64,000 bases of DNA from Hydractinia symbiolongicarpus (taxonomy: Eukaryota > Cnidaria > Hydrozoa > Anthoathecata > Hydractiniidae): NCBI RefSeq assembly GCF_029227915.1, contig NC_079878.1, forward strand, positions 34,561,501-34,625,500. The letters run 5' to 3'. Under the pieces are notes generated by a model. It was not told where the DNA came from, ran no database searches, and saw nothing but the letters and a program-made list of their open reading frames with translations. Positions 11,495 through 24,147 of this stretch are shown here, piece by piece. Position 1 is the first letter of the stretch. Each line of letters begins with the position of its first letter. A program made the translations under genes and the position numbers.

Positions 11495-13356
11495 TCCCAC
11501 AGTCAATCGTTTCATAGTTAAAAGCGATGCAACCTAGTAATATCAGAAAAATATCGCTAAATACATGTTGGTACGAATATGTGACCCAACTGTTGTAACT
11601 GAAACTTACTGAAACCGTTGGAAAGTCAATAAAAAATATAGTTTTTGAAACTGTCGCTACTTCTTCAGCGCCCGATAACGGATAGGATTGGTCCCACATT
11701 AAAAAATGGATTATTAATCCAAGTTTTTAAATGAAGCGCTACCACAGCGCCCAGTGTAATCGCTGAGTTCCGGCAATCATGTCAAATTAAGAAGAATGTT
11801 ATTTCTTGGAGTCCGATTTTCTCATTTATCACATTATCAGGTCACATTCCAAAGTTTGTTCAATTAAGTCCCACAGTCAATCGTTTCACTGTTAAAAGCG
11901 ATGCAACCTAGTAATATGATAAAAATATCGCTACATGCAAGTTGGTACGAATATGTGACCCAACTGTTGTAACTCAAACGGACTGACACCGTTAGAAAGT
12001 CAATGAAATGTAGTTTTTGAAACTGTCGCTATTTCTTCGGCGCCCGATAACGGATAGGATTGGTCCCACAGTAAAGAATGACTTATTTTTCTAAATTGTT
12101 AACTAAAGCGCTACCACAGCGCCCAGTGTAATCGCTGAGTTCCGGCAATCTAGTCAAATTAAGAAGAATGTTATTTCTTGGAGTCCAATTGTCTCATTTA
12201 TCACATTTATCAGGTCACAGTCGAAAGTTAGTTCAGTTAAGTCCCACAGTCAATCGCTTCAATGTCACAAGCGATGCAACCTAGAAATATCAAAAAATAT
12301 CGCTAAGTACATGTTGGTACGAATATGTGACCCAACCGTTGTAACTCAAACGGACTGACACCGTTAGAAAGTCAATGAAATGCAGTTCTTGAGAGTGTCT
12401 CTATTTTTTCAGCACACGATAACGGCTAGGATTGGTCCCACAGTAAAAAATGACTTATTAATCTAAATTTTTAAATGAAGCGCTAACAGCGCCCAGTGTA
12501 AACGCTGAGTTTCGGTAATCATGTCAAATTAAGAAGAATGTTATTTCTTGGAGTCCAATTGTCTCCTTTACCACAAATATCAGGTCACAGTCCAAAGTTT
12601 GTTCAATTAAGTCCCACAGTCAATCGTTTCATAGTTAAAAGAGATGCAACCTAGTACTATCAGAAAAATATCGCTTAATACATGTTGGTACGAATATGTG
12701 ACACAAATGTTGTAACTGAAACGGACTGACACCGTTAGAAAGTCAATGAAATGTAGTTTTTGAAACTGTTGCTATTTCTTCAGCACCCGATAACGGATAG
12801 GATTGGTCCCACAGTAAAGAATGACTTATTTTCCTAAATTGTTAAATGAAGCGCTACCAATGCGCCCAGTGTAATCGCCGAGTTCCGGCAGTCACATCAA
12901 ATTAAGAAGAATGTTATTTCTTGGAGTCCAATTGTCTTATTTATCACATTTATCAGGTCACAGTCCAAAGTTAGTTCAATTAAGTCCCACGGTCAATCGT
13001 TTCATTGTTAAAAGCGATGCAACCTAGTACTATAAAAAAACATCGCTAAATACATGTTTGTACGGGTATGTGACCCAACCGTTTTAACTCAAACGGACTG
13101 ACACCGTTAGAAAGTCAATGAAATGCAGTTTTTGAAACTGTCGCTATTTCTTCAGCGCGCGATAAAGGCTAGGATTGGTCCCACAGTAAAAAATGACTTA
13201 TTAATCTAAGTTTTTAAATGAAGCGCTACCACAGCGCCCAGTGTAATTGCTGAGTTCCGGCAATCATGTCAAATTAAGAAGAATGTTATTTCTTGGAGTC
13301 CAATTGTCTCCTTTATCAGATTTATCAGGTCACAGTCCAAAGTTTGTTCAATTAAG
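11495..13356. repeat. Five-monomer paralogous copy of 1118-3354
   Basis: The order of private variants follows the left block minus one unit. The unit at 11869 fuses the start of a 1492-type unit (TATGATAAAAATATCG) with the later part of an 1866-type unit, as expected from unequal exchange or deletion between neighbours. Confidence 0.72.
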
Positions 13357-14474
13357 TCCCACAGTCAATCGTTTTACTGTTAAAAGCGATGCAACCTAGT
13401 AATATCAGAAAAAAATCGCTAAATACATGTTGGTACGAATATGTGACCCAACTGTTGTAACTGAAACGGACTGACACCGTTAGAAAGTCAATGAAATGCA
13501 GTTTTTGAAACTGTCGCTATTTCTTCAGCGCGCGATAACGGCTAGGATTGGTCCCACAGTGAAAAATGACTTATTTATCTAAATTTTTAGATGAAGCACT
13601 ACCACAGCGCCCAATGTAATCGCTGAGTTACGGGAATCACGTCAAACTAAGAAGAATGTTATTTCTTGGAGTCCAACTGTCTCATTTATCACATTTATCA
13701 GATCACAGTCGAAAGTTAGTTTAGCTAAGTCCCACAGTCAATCGCTTCAATGGTAAAAGCGATGCAACCTAGTAATATAAGAAAAATATCGCTTAATACA
13801 TGTTGGTACGAATATGTGACACAACTGTTGTAACTGAAACGGACTGACACCGTTAGAAAGTCAATGAAAGGTAGTTTTTGAAACTTTCGCTATTTCTTCA
13901 GCGCCCGATAACGGATAGGATTGGTCCCGCAGTAAAGAATGACTTATTTTTCTAAATTGTTGGATGAAGCGCTACCACAGCGCCCAGTGTAATCGCCGAG
14001 TTCCGGCAATCACATCAAATTAAAAAGAATGTTATTTCTTGGTGTCCAATTGTCTCATTTATCACATTTATCAGGTCGCAGTCCAAAGTTAGTTCAATTA
14101 AGTCCCAAAGTCAATCGTTTCATTGTTAAAAGCGATGCAACCTAGTACTATAAAAAAATATCGCTAAATACATGTTGGTACGAATATGTGACCCAACTTT
14201 TGTAACTGGAACGGACTGACACCGTTAGAAAGTCAATGAAATGTAGTTTTTTAAACTGTCGCTACTTCTTCAGCGCCCGATAACGGATAGGATTGGTCCC
14301 ACAGTAAAAAATGAATTATTAATCCAAGTTTTTAAATGAAGCGCTATCACAGCGCCCAGTGTAACAGCTGAGTTCCGGCAATCATGTCAAATTAAGAAGA
14401 ATGTTATTTCTTGGAGTCCAATTTTCTCATTTATCACATTTATTAGGTCACAGTACAAAGCTTGTTCAATTAAG

Positions 14475-16327
14475 TCCCCACAGTCAATCATTTCACTGTT
14501 AAAAGCGACGCAACCTAGTAATATCAGAAAAATATCGCTTAATACATGTTGGTACGAATATGTGACACAACTGTTGTAACTCAAACGGACAGACACCGTT
14601 AGAAAGTCAATGAAATGCGGTTTTTGAAACTGTCGCTATTTCTTCAGCGCGCGATAAGTGCTAGGGTTGGTCCCACAGTAAAAAATGACTTATTAATCTA
14701 AGTTTTTAAATGAAGCGCTACCACAGCGCCTAGTGTAATTGCTAAGTTCCGGCAATCATGTCAAATTAAGAAGAATGTTTTTTGTTGGAGTCCAATTTTC
14801 TCATTTATCACATTTATCAGGTCACAGTCCAAAGTTAGTTCAATTAAGTCCCACAGGCAATCGCTTCATTGTTAAAAGAGATGCAACCTAGTAATATCAA
14901 AAAATATCGCTAAATACATGTTGGTACGGGTATGTGACCCAACCGTCGTAACTCAAACGGACTGACACCGTTAGAAAGTCAATGAAATGCATTTTTTGAA
15001 ACTGTCGCTATTTCTTCAGCGCGCGATAAGGGCTAGGATTAGTCCCACAGTAAAAAATGACTTATTAATCTAAGTTTTTAAATGAAGCGCTACCACAGCG
15101 CCCAGTGTAATTGCTGAGTTCCGGCAATCATGTCAAATTAAGAAGAATGTTATTTCTTGGAGTCTAATTGTCTCCTTTATCACATTTATCAGGTCACAGT
15201 GCAAAGTTAGTTCAATTAAGTCCCACAGTCAATCGTTTCACTGTTAAAAGCGATGCAACCTAGTAATATCAGAAAAATATCGCTAAATACATGTTGGTAC
15301 GAATACGTGACCCAACCGTTGTAACTCAAAAGACTGACACCGTTAGAAAGTCAATGAAATGTAGTTTTTGAAACTGTCGCTATTTCTTCAACGCGCGATA
15401 ACTGCTAGGATTTGTCCCACAGTAAAAAATGACTTATTTTTCTAAGTTTTTAAATGAAGCGCTACCACAGCGCCCAGTGTAATTGCTGAGTTCCGGCAAT
15501 CATGTCAAATTAAGAAGAATGTTATTTCTTGGAGACCAATTGTCTCCTTTATCACATTTATCAGGTCACAGTCCAAAGTTAGTTCAATTAAGTCCCACAG
15601 TCAATCGTTTCACTGTTAAAAGCGATGCAACCTACTAATATCAGAAAAATATCGCTAAATACATGTTGGTACGAATATGTGACCCAACTGTTGTAACTGG
15701 AACAGACTGACACCGTTAGAAAGTCAATGAAATGTAGTTTTTTAAGCTGTCGCTACTTCTTCAGCGCACGATAACGGATAGGATTGGTCCCACAGTAAAA
15801 AATGAATTATTAATCCAAGTTATTATATGAAGCGCTACCACAGCGCCCAGTGTAACCGCTGAGTTCCGGCAATCATGTCAAAATAAGAAGAATGTTATTT
15901 CTTGGAGTCCGATTTTCTCATTTATCACATTTATCAGGTCACAGTACAAAGTTTGTTCAATTAAGTCCCACACACTGTTAGAAGCGACGCAACCTGGTAA
16001 TATCAGAAAAATATCGCTTAATACATGTTGGTACGAATATGTGACACAACTGTTGTAAGTCAAACGGACTGACACCGTTAGAAAGTCAATGAAATGCAGT
16101 TTTTGAAACTGTCGCTATTTCTTCAGCGCCCGATAACGGATAGGATTGGTCCCACAGTAAAAAATGACTTATTAATCTAAATTTTTAAATGAAGCGCTAC
16201 CACAGCGCCCAGTGTAATCGCTGAGTTCCGGCAATCATGTCAAATTAAGAAGAATGTTTTTTGTTGGAGTCCAATTTACTCATTTATCACATTTATCAGG
16301 TCACAGTCCAAAGTTAGTCCAATTAAG
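14475..16327. repeat. Five-monomer block with a distant copy at 24148-26001
   Basis: Units 14475, 14849, 15221, 15593 and 15966 correspond to 24148, 24521, 24893, 25266 and 25639. The offset is 9,672-9,673 bp (26 monomers) throughout. Shared private variants include AATCATTTCACTG, CACAGGCAATCGC, ACCGTCGTAACTC, CTACTAATATCAG and the 11-bp deletion giving CCCACACACTGTTAG. Confidence 0.85.
15966..16327. repeat. 362-bp monomer with an 11-bp deletion at its start
   Basis: The unit opens CCCACACACTGTTAGAAG where the usual form has CCCACAGTCAATCGTTTCACTG. The deletion lies between two CACA/CAC-like words, consistent with slippage. The same allele is found at 25639 and 27492, making it a useful tracer of block copying. 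Confidence 0.85.
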
Positions 16328-18559
16328 TCCCACAGTCAATCGTTTCATTGTTAAAAGCGATGCAACCTAGTAATTTCAGAAAAATATCGCTAAATACTGT
16401 TGTTACGAATATGTGACCCAACTGTTGTAACTCAAACGGACGTGCACCGTTAGAATGTCAATGAAATGTAGTTTTTGAAACTGTCGCTATTTCTTCAACG
16501 CGCGATAACTGCTAGGATTAGTCCCACATTAAAAAATGACTTATTTTTCTAAATTTATAAATAAAGAACTATCACAGCGCTCAGTGTGATCGCTGAGTTC
16601 CGGCAATCATGTCAAATTAAGAAGAATGTTATTTCTTGGAGTCAACTTGTCTCACTTATCACATTTATCAGGTCACACTCCAAAATCATTTCAATTTAGC
16701 CCCACAGTCAATCGTTTCATTGTTAAAAGCAATGCAACCTAGTAATATCAAAAATTATCGCTAAATACATGTTGGTACGGGTATGTGACCCAACCGTTGT
16801 AACTCAAACGGACTGACACCGTTAGAAAGTCAATGAAATGCAGTTTTTGAAACTGTCGCTATTTCTTCAGCGCGCGATAAGGGCTAGGATTGGTCCCACA
16901 GTAAAAAATGACTTATTAATCTAAGTTTTTAAATGAAGCGCTACCACAGCGCCTAGTGTAATTGCTGAGTTCCGGCAATCATGTCAAATTAAGAAGAATG
17001 TTTTTTGTTGGAGTCCAATTTTCTCATTTATCACATTTATCAGGTCACAGTCAAAAGTTAGTTCAATTAAGTCCCACAGCCCATCGCTTCATTGTTAAAA
17101 GAGATGCAACCTAGTAATATCAAAAAATATCGCTAAATACATGTTGGTACGGGTATGTGACCCAACCGTTGTAACTCAAACGGACTGACACCGTTAGAAA
17201 GTCAATGAAATGCAGTTTTTGAAACTGTCGCTATTTCTTCAGCGCGCGATAAGTGCTAGGATTGGTCCCACAGTAAAAAATGACTTATTAATCTAAGTTT
17301 TTAAATGAAGCGCTACCACAGCGCCCAGTGTAATTGCTGAGTTCCGGCAATCATGTCAAATTAAGAAGAATGTTATTTCTTGGAGTCTAATTGTCTCCTT
17401 TATCACATTTATCAGGTCACAGTCCAAAGTTAGTCCAATTAAGTCCCACAGTCAATCGTTTCATTGTTAAAAGCGATGCAACCTAGTAATTTCAGAAAAA
17501 TATCGCTAAATACTGTTGTTACGAATATGTGACCCAACTGTTGTAACTCCAACGGACGTGCACCGTTAGAATGTCAATGAAATGTAGTTTTTGAAACTGT
17601 CGCTATTTCTTCAACGCGCGATAACTGCTAGGATTAGTCCCACATTAAAAAATGACTTATTTTTCTAAATTTATAAATAAAGAACTATCACAGCGCTCAG
17701 TGTGATCGCTGAGTTCCGGCAATCATGTCAAATTAAGAAGAATGTTATTTCTTGGAGTCAACTTGTCTCACTTATCACATTTATCAGGTCACACTCCAAA
17801 ATTCTTTCAATTTAGCCCCACAGTCAATCGTTTCATTGTTAAAAGCAATGCAACCTAGTAATATCAAAAATTATCGCTAAATACATGTTGGTACGGGTAT
17901 GTGACCCAACCGTTGTAACTCAAACGGACTGACACCGTTAGAAAGTCAATGAAATGCAGTTTTTGAAACTGTCGCTATTTCTTCAGCGCGCGATAAGGGC
18001 TAGGATTGGTCCCACAGTAAAAAATGACTTATTAATCTAAGTTTTTAAATGAAGCGCTACCACAGCGCCTAGTGTAATTGCTGAGTTCCGGCAATCATGT
18101 CAAATTAAGAAGAATGTTTTTTGTTGGAGTCCAATTTTCTCATTTATCACATTTATCAGGTCACAGTCAAAAGTTAGTTCAATTAAGTCCCACAGCCCAT
18201 CGCTTCATTGTTAAAAGAGATGCAACCTAGTAATATCAAAAAATATCGCTAAATACATGTTGGTACGGGTATGTGACCCAACCGTTGTAACTCAAACGGA
18301 CTGACACCGTTAGAAAGTCAATGAAATGCAGTTTTTGAAACTGTCGCTATTTCTTCAGCGCGCGATAAGTGCTAGGATTGGTCCCACAGTAAAAAATGAC
18401 TTATTAATCTAAGTTTTTAAATGAAGCGCTACCACAGCGCCCAGTGTAATTGCTGAGTTCCGGCAATCATGTCAAATTAAGAAGAATGTTATTTCTTGGA
18501 GTGTAATTGTCTCCTTTATCACATTTATCAGGTCACAGTCCGAAGTTAGTTCAATTAAG
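16328..18559. repeat. Tandem trimer duplication, 2 x 1,116 bp
   Basis: Copies run 16328-17443 and 17444-18559. Shared private variants in order: TAATTTCAG with AAATACTGTTGTTACG; TAGCCCCACAG with AAAGCAATGC and CAAAAATTATCGC; and CACAGCCCATCGCTTC. Differences are few, for example CTCAAACGGACG against CTCCAACGGACG and GGAGTCTAATTG against GGAGTGTAATTG. Confidence 0.88.
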
Positions 18560-21500
18560 TCCCATAGTCAATCGTTTCACTGTTAAAAGCGATGCAACCT
18601 TGTAATATCAGAAAAATATCGCTAAATACATGTTGGTACGAATACGTGACCCAACCGTTGTAACTCAAAAGACTGACACCGTTAGAAAGTCAATGAAATG
18701 TAGTTTTTGAAACTGTCGCTATTTCTTCAACGCGCGATAACTGCTAGGATTTGTCCCACAGTAAAAAATGACTTATTTTTCTAAGTTTTTAAATGAAGCG
18801 CTACCACAGCGCCCAGTGTAATTGCTGAGTTCCGGCAATCATGTCAAATTAAGAAGAATGTTATTTCTTGGAGTCCAATTGTCTCCTTTATCACATTTAT
18901 CAGGTCACAGTCCAAAGTTAGTTCAATTAAGTCCCACAGTCAATCGTTTCACTGTTAAAAGCGATGCAACCTAGTAATATCAGAAAAATATCGCTAAATA
19001 CATGTTGGTACAAATATGTGACCCAACTGTTGTAACTGGAACAGACTGACACCGTTAGAAAGTCAATGAAATGTAGTTTTTTAAACTGTCGCTACTTCTT
19101 CAGCGCCCGATAACGGATAGGATTGGTCCCACAGTAAAAAATGAATTATTAATCCAAGTTTTTATATGAAGCGCTACCACAGCGCCCAGTGTAACCGCTG
19201 AGTTCCGGCAATCATGTCAAAATAAGAAGAATGTTATTTCTTGGAGTCCGATTTTCTCATTTATCACATTTATCAGGTCACAGTACAAAGTTTGTTCAAT
19301 TAAGTCCCACAATCAATCGTTTCACTGTTAAAAGCGACGCAACCTAGTAATATCAGAAAAATATCGCTTAATACATGTTGGTACGAATATGTGACACAAC
19401 TGTTGTAACTCAAACGGACTGACACCATTAGAAAGTCAATGAAATGCAGTTTTTGAAACTGTCGCTATTTCTTCAGCGCCCGATAACGGATAGGATTGGT
19501 CCCACAGTAAAAAATGACTTATTAATCTAAATTTTTAAATGAAGCGCTACCACAGCGCCCAGTGTAATCGCTGAGTTCCGGCAATCATGTCAAATTAAGA
19601 AGAATGTTTTTTGTTGGAGTCCAATTTTCTCATTTATCACATTTATCAGGTCACAGTCCAAAGTTAGTTCAATTAAGTCCCACAGCCAATCGTTTCACTG
19701 TTAAAAGCGATGCAACCTAGTAATATCAGATAAATATCGCTAAAAACATGTTGGTACGAATACGTGACCCAACCGTTGTAACTCAAAAGACTGACACCGT
19801 TAGAAAGTCAATGAAATGTAGTTTTTGAAACTGTCGCTATTTCTTCAGCGCGCGATAATGGATAGGATTGGTCCCACAGTAAAGAATGATTTATTCATCT
19901 AAATTTTTAAATGAAGCGCTACCACAGCGCCCAGTGTAATCGCTGAGTTCCGGCAATCACGTCAAATTAAGAAGAATGTTATTTCTTGGAGTCCAATTGT
20001 CTCATTTATCACATTTATCAGGTCACAGTCCAAAGTTAGTCCAATTAAGTCCCACAGTCAATCGTTTCATTGTTAAAAGCGATGCAACCTAGTAATATCA
20101 AAAAATATCGCTAAATACATGTTGGTACGAATATGTGACACAACTGTTGTAACTGAAACGGACTGACACCGTTAGAAAGTCAATGAAATGCAGTTTTTGA
20201 AACTGTCGCTATTTCTTCAGCGCGCGATAACGGCTAGGATTGGTCCCACAGTGAAAAATGACTTATTTATCTAAATTTTTAGATGAAGCACTACCACAGC
20301 GCCCAATGTAATCGCTGAGTTTCGGCAATCACGTCAAACTAAGAAGAATGTTATTTCTTGGAGTCCAACTGTCTCATTTATCACATTTATCAGATCACAG
20401 TCGAAAGTTAGTTTAGCTAAGTCCCACAGTCAATCGCTTCAATGGTAAAAGCGATGCAACCTAGTAATATAAGAAAAATATCGCTTAATACATGTTGGTA
20501 CGAATATGTGACACAACTGTTGTAACTGAAACGGACTGACACCGTTAGAAAGTCAATGAAAGGTAGTTTTTGAAACTGTCGCTATTTCTTCAGCGCGCGA
20601 TAAGTGCTAGGATTGGTCCCACAGTAAAAAATGACTTATTAATCTAAGTTTTTAAATGAAGCGCTACCACAGCGCCCAGTGTAATTGCTGAGTTCCGGCA
20701 ATCATGTCAAATTAAGAAGAATGTTATTTCTTGGAGTGTAATTGTCTCCTTTATCACATTTATCAGGTCACAGTCCAAAGTTAGTTCAATTAAGTCCCAT
20801 AGTCAATCGTTTCACTGTTAAAAGCGATGCAACCTTGTAATATCAGAAAAATATCGCTAAATACATGTTGGTACGAATACGTGACCCAACCGTTGTAACT
20901 CAAAAGACTGACACCGTTAGAAAGTCAATGAAATGTAGTTTTTGAAACTGTCGCTATTTCTTCAACGCGCGATAACTGCTAGGATTTGTCCCACAGTAAA
21001 AAATGACTTATTTTTCTAAGTTTTTAAATGAAGCGCTACCACAGCGCCCAGTGTAATTGCTGAGTTCCGGCAATCATGTCAAATTAAGAAGAATGTTATT
21101 TCTTGGAGTCCAATTGTCTCCTTTATCACATTTATCAGGTCACAGTCCAAAGTTAGTTCAATTAAGTCCCACAGTCAATCGTTTCACTGTTAAAAGCGAT
21201 GCAACCTAGTAATATCAGAAAAATATCGCTAAATACATGTTGGTACAAATATGTGACCCAACTGTTGTAACTGGAACAGACTGACACCGTTAGAAAGTCA
21301 ATGAAATGTAGTTTTTTAAACTGTCGCTACTTCTTCAGCGCCCGATAACGGATAGGATTGGTCCCACAGTAAAAAATGAATTATTAATCCAAGTTTTTAT
21401 ATGAAGCGCTACCACAGCGCCCAGTGTAACCGCTGAGTTCCGGCAATCATGTCAAAATAAGAAGAATGTTATTTCTTGGAGTCCGATTTTCTCATTTATC

Positions 21501-22284
21501 ACATTTATCAGGTCACAGTACAAAGTTTGTTCAATTAAGTCCCACAATCAATCGTTTCACTGTTAAAAGCGACGCAACCTAGTAATATCAGAAAAATATC
21601 GCTTAATACATGTTGGTACGAATATGTGACACAACTGTTGTAACTCAAACGGACTGACACCATTAGAAAGTCAATGAAATGCAGTTTTTGAAACTGTCGC
21701 TATTTCTTCAGCGCCCGATAACGGATAGGATTGGTCCCACAGTAAAAAATGACTTATTAATCTAAATTTTTAAATGAAGCGCTACCACAGCGCCCAGTGT
21801 AATCGCTGAGTTCCGGCAATCATGTCAAATTAAGAAGAATGTTTTTTGTTGGAGTCCAATTTTCTCATTTATCACATTTATCAGGTCACAGTCCAAAGTT
21901 AGTTCAATTAAGTCCCACAGCCAATCGTTTCACTGTTAAAAGCGATGCAACCTAGTAATATCAGATAAATATCGCTAAAAACATGTTGGTACGAATACGT
22001 GACCCAACCGTTGTAACTCAAAAGACTGACACCGTTAGAAAGTCAATGAAATGTAGTTTTTGAAACTGTCGCTATTTCTTCAGCGCGCGATAACGGCTAG
22101 GATTGGTCCCACAGTAAAGAATGATTTATTCATCTAAATTTTTAAATGAAGCGCTACCACAGCGCCCAGTGTAATCGCTAAGTTCCGGCAATCACGTCAA
22201 ACTAAGAAGAATGTTATTTCTTGGAGTCCAACTGTCTCATTTATCACATTTATCAGATCACAGTCGAAAGTTAGTTTAGCTAAG
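18560..22284. repeat. Six-monomer tandem duplication, period 2,235 bp
   Basis: Units 18560, 18932, 19305 and 19678 correspond to 20795, 21167, 21540 and 21913, all offset by 2,235 bp. Shared variants: CCCATAGTCAATCG with CAACCTTGTAATATC; GGTACAAATATGTG; CCCACAATCAATCG; and GATAAATATCGCTAAAAAC. The copied segment starts inside the unit at 18188 and resumes inside the unit at 20422: both have GATAAGTGCTAGG and the rare GGAGTGTAATTG. Crossovers therefore fell within monomers. Confidence 0.86.
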
Positions 22285-24147
22285 TCCCACAGTCAATCGC
22301 TTAAATGGTAAAAGCGATGCAACCTAGTAATATAAGAAAAATATCGCTTAATACATGTTGGTACGAATATGTGACACAACTGTTGTAACTGAAACGGACT
22401 GACACCGTTAGAAAGTCAATGAAAGGTAGTTTTTGAAACTGTCGCTATTTCTTCAGCGCCCGATAACGGATAGGATTGGTGCCGCAGTAAAGAATGACTT
22501 ATTTTTCTAAATTGTTGGATGAAGCGCTACCACAGCGCCCAGTGTAATCGCCGAGTTCCGGCAATCACATCAAATTAAAAAGAATGTTATTTCTTGGTGT
22601 CCAATTGTCTCATTTATCACATTTATCAGGTCGCAGTCCAAAGTTAGTTCAATTAAGTCCCAAAGTCAATCGTTTCATTGTTAAAAGCGATGCAACCTAG
22701 TACTATAAAAAAATATCGCTAAATACATGTTGGTACGAATATGTGACCCAACTTTTGTAACTGGAACGGACTGACACCGTTAGAAAGTCAATGAAATGTA
22801 GTTTTTTAAACTGTCGCTACTTCTTCAGCGCCCGATAACGGATAGGATTGGTCCCACAGTAAAAAATGAATTATTAATCCAAGTTTTTAAATGAAGCGCT
22901 ACCACAGCGCCTAGTGTAACCGCTGAGTTCCGGCAGTCATGTCAAATTAAGAAGAATGTTATTTCTTGGAGTCCTATTTTCTCATTTATCACATTTATCA
23001 GGTAACAGTACAAAGTTTGTTCAATTAAGTCCCACAGACAATCGTTTCACTGTTAAAAGCGACGCAACCTAGTAATATGAGAAATATATCGCTAAATACA
23101 TGTTGGTACGAATACGTGACCCAACTGTTGTAACTCAAACGGACTGACACCGTAACAAAGTCAATGAAATGTAGTTTTTAAAACTATGGCTATTTCTTCA
23201 GCTCGCAATAACAGAGAGGATTCGTCCCACATTAAAGAATGACTTATTAATCTAAATTTTTAAATGAAGTGCTACCACAGCGCCCAGTGTAATCGCTGAG
23301 TTTCCGCAATCATGTCAAATTAAGAGGAATGTTGTTTCTTGGAGTCCAATTGTCTCCTTTACCACATTTATCAGGTCACAGTCGAAAGTTAGTTCAATTA
23401 AGTCCCACAGTCAATCGCTTCATTGATAAAAGCGATGCAACCTAGTAATATCAAAAAATATCGCTAAATACATGTTGGTACGGGTATGTGACCCAACCGC
23501 TGTAACTCAAACGGACTGACACCGTTAGAAAGTCAATGAAATGCAATTTTTGAAACTGTCGCTATTTCTTCAGCGCGCGATAAGGGCTAGGATTGGTCCC
23601 ACAGTAAAAAATGACTTATTAATCTAAGTTTTTAAATAAAGCGCTACCACAGCGCCCAGTAAAATTGCTGAGTTCCGGCAATCATGTCAAATTAAGAAGA
23701 ATGTTATTTCTTGGAGTCCAATTGTCTCCTTTATCACATTTATCAGGTCACAGTCCAAAGTTTGTTCAATTAAGTCCCACAGTCAATCGTTTCACTGTTA
23801 AAGGCGATGCAACCTAGTAATATCAGAAAAATATCGCTAAATACATGTTGGTACGAATATGTGACCCAACTGTTGTAACTGGAACGGACTGACACCGTTA
23901 GAAAGTCAATGAAATGTAGTTTTTTAAACCGTCGCTACTTCTTCAGCGCCCGATAACGGATAGGATTGGTCCCACAGTAAAAAATGAATTATTAATCCAA
24001 GTTTTTAAATGAAGCGCTATCACAGCGCCCATTGTAACCGCTGAGTTCCGGCAATCATGTCAAATTAAGAAGAATGTTATTTCTTGGAGTCCAATTTTCT
24101 CATTTATCACATTTATTAGGTCACAGTACAAAGCTTGTTCAATTAAG

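Larger units (their letters stand above)
1..13729. repeat. Left subfamily domain of the array (37 units)
   Basis: Unit starts: 1, 373, 745, 1118, 1492, 1866, 2239, 2610, 2983, 3355, 3727, 4100, 4473, 4808, 5180, 5552, 5925, 6298, 6671, 7039, 7407, 7778, 8151, 8524, 8895, 9268, 9641, 10014, 10382, 10754, 11122, 11495, 11869, 12242, 12612, 12985, 13357. Typical variants are AAAACCGATGC near unit position 25, CAGTAAAGAATGAC, and CTAAATTGTTAAATGAAG in place of CTAAATTTTTAAATGAAG. The AAATTGTT form recurs about a dozen times here and to my reading only at about 13950 and 22505 further right, in two related units. The domain holds no gene. The right boundary is approximate because variants intergrade. 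Confidence 0.75.

Noticed and set aside
1113-11699. Matching - strand frames of 69 codons at 1113-1322 and 11490-11699
   Set aside because: They lie in paralogous units copied about 10.4 kb apart. The match follows DNA copying rather than protein conservation, and most other units have stops in the frame.
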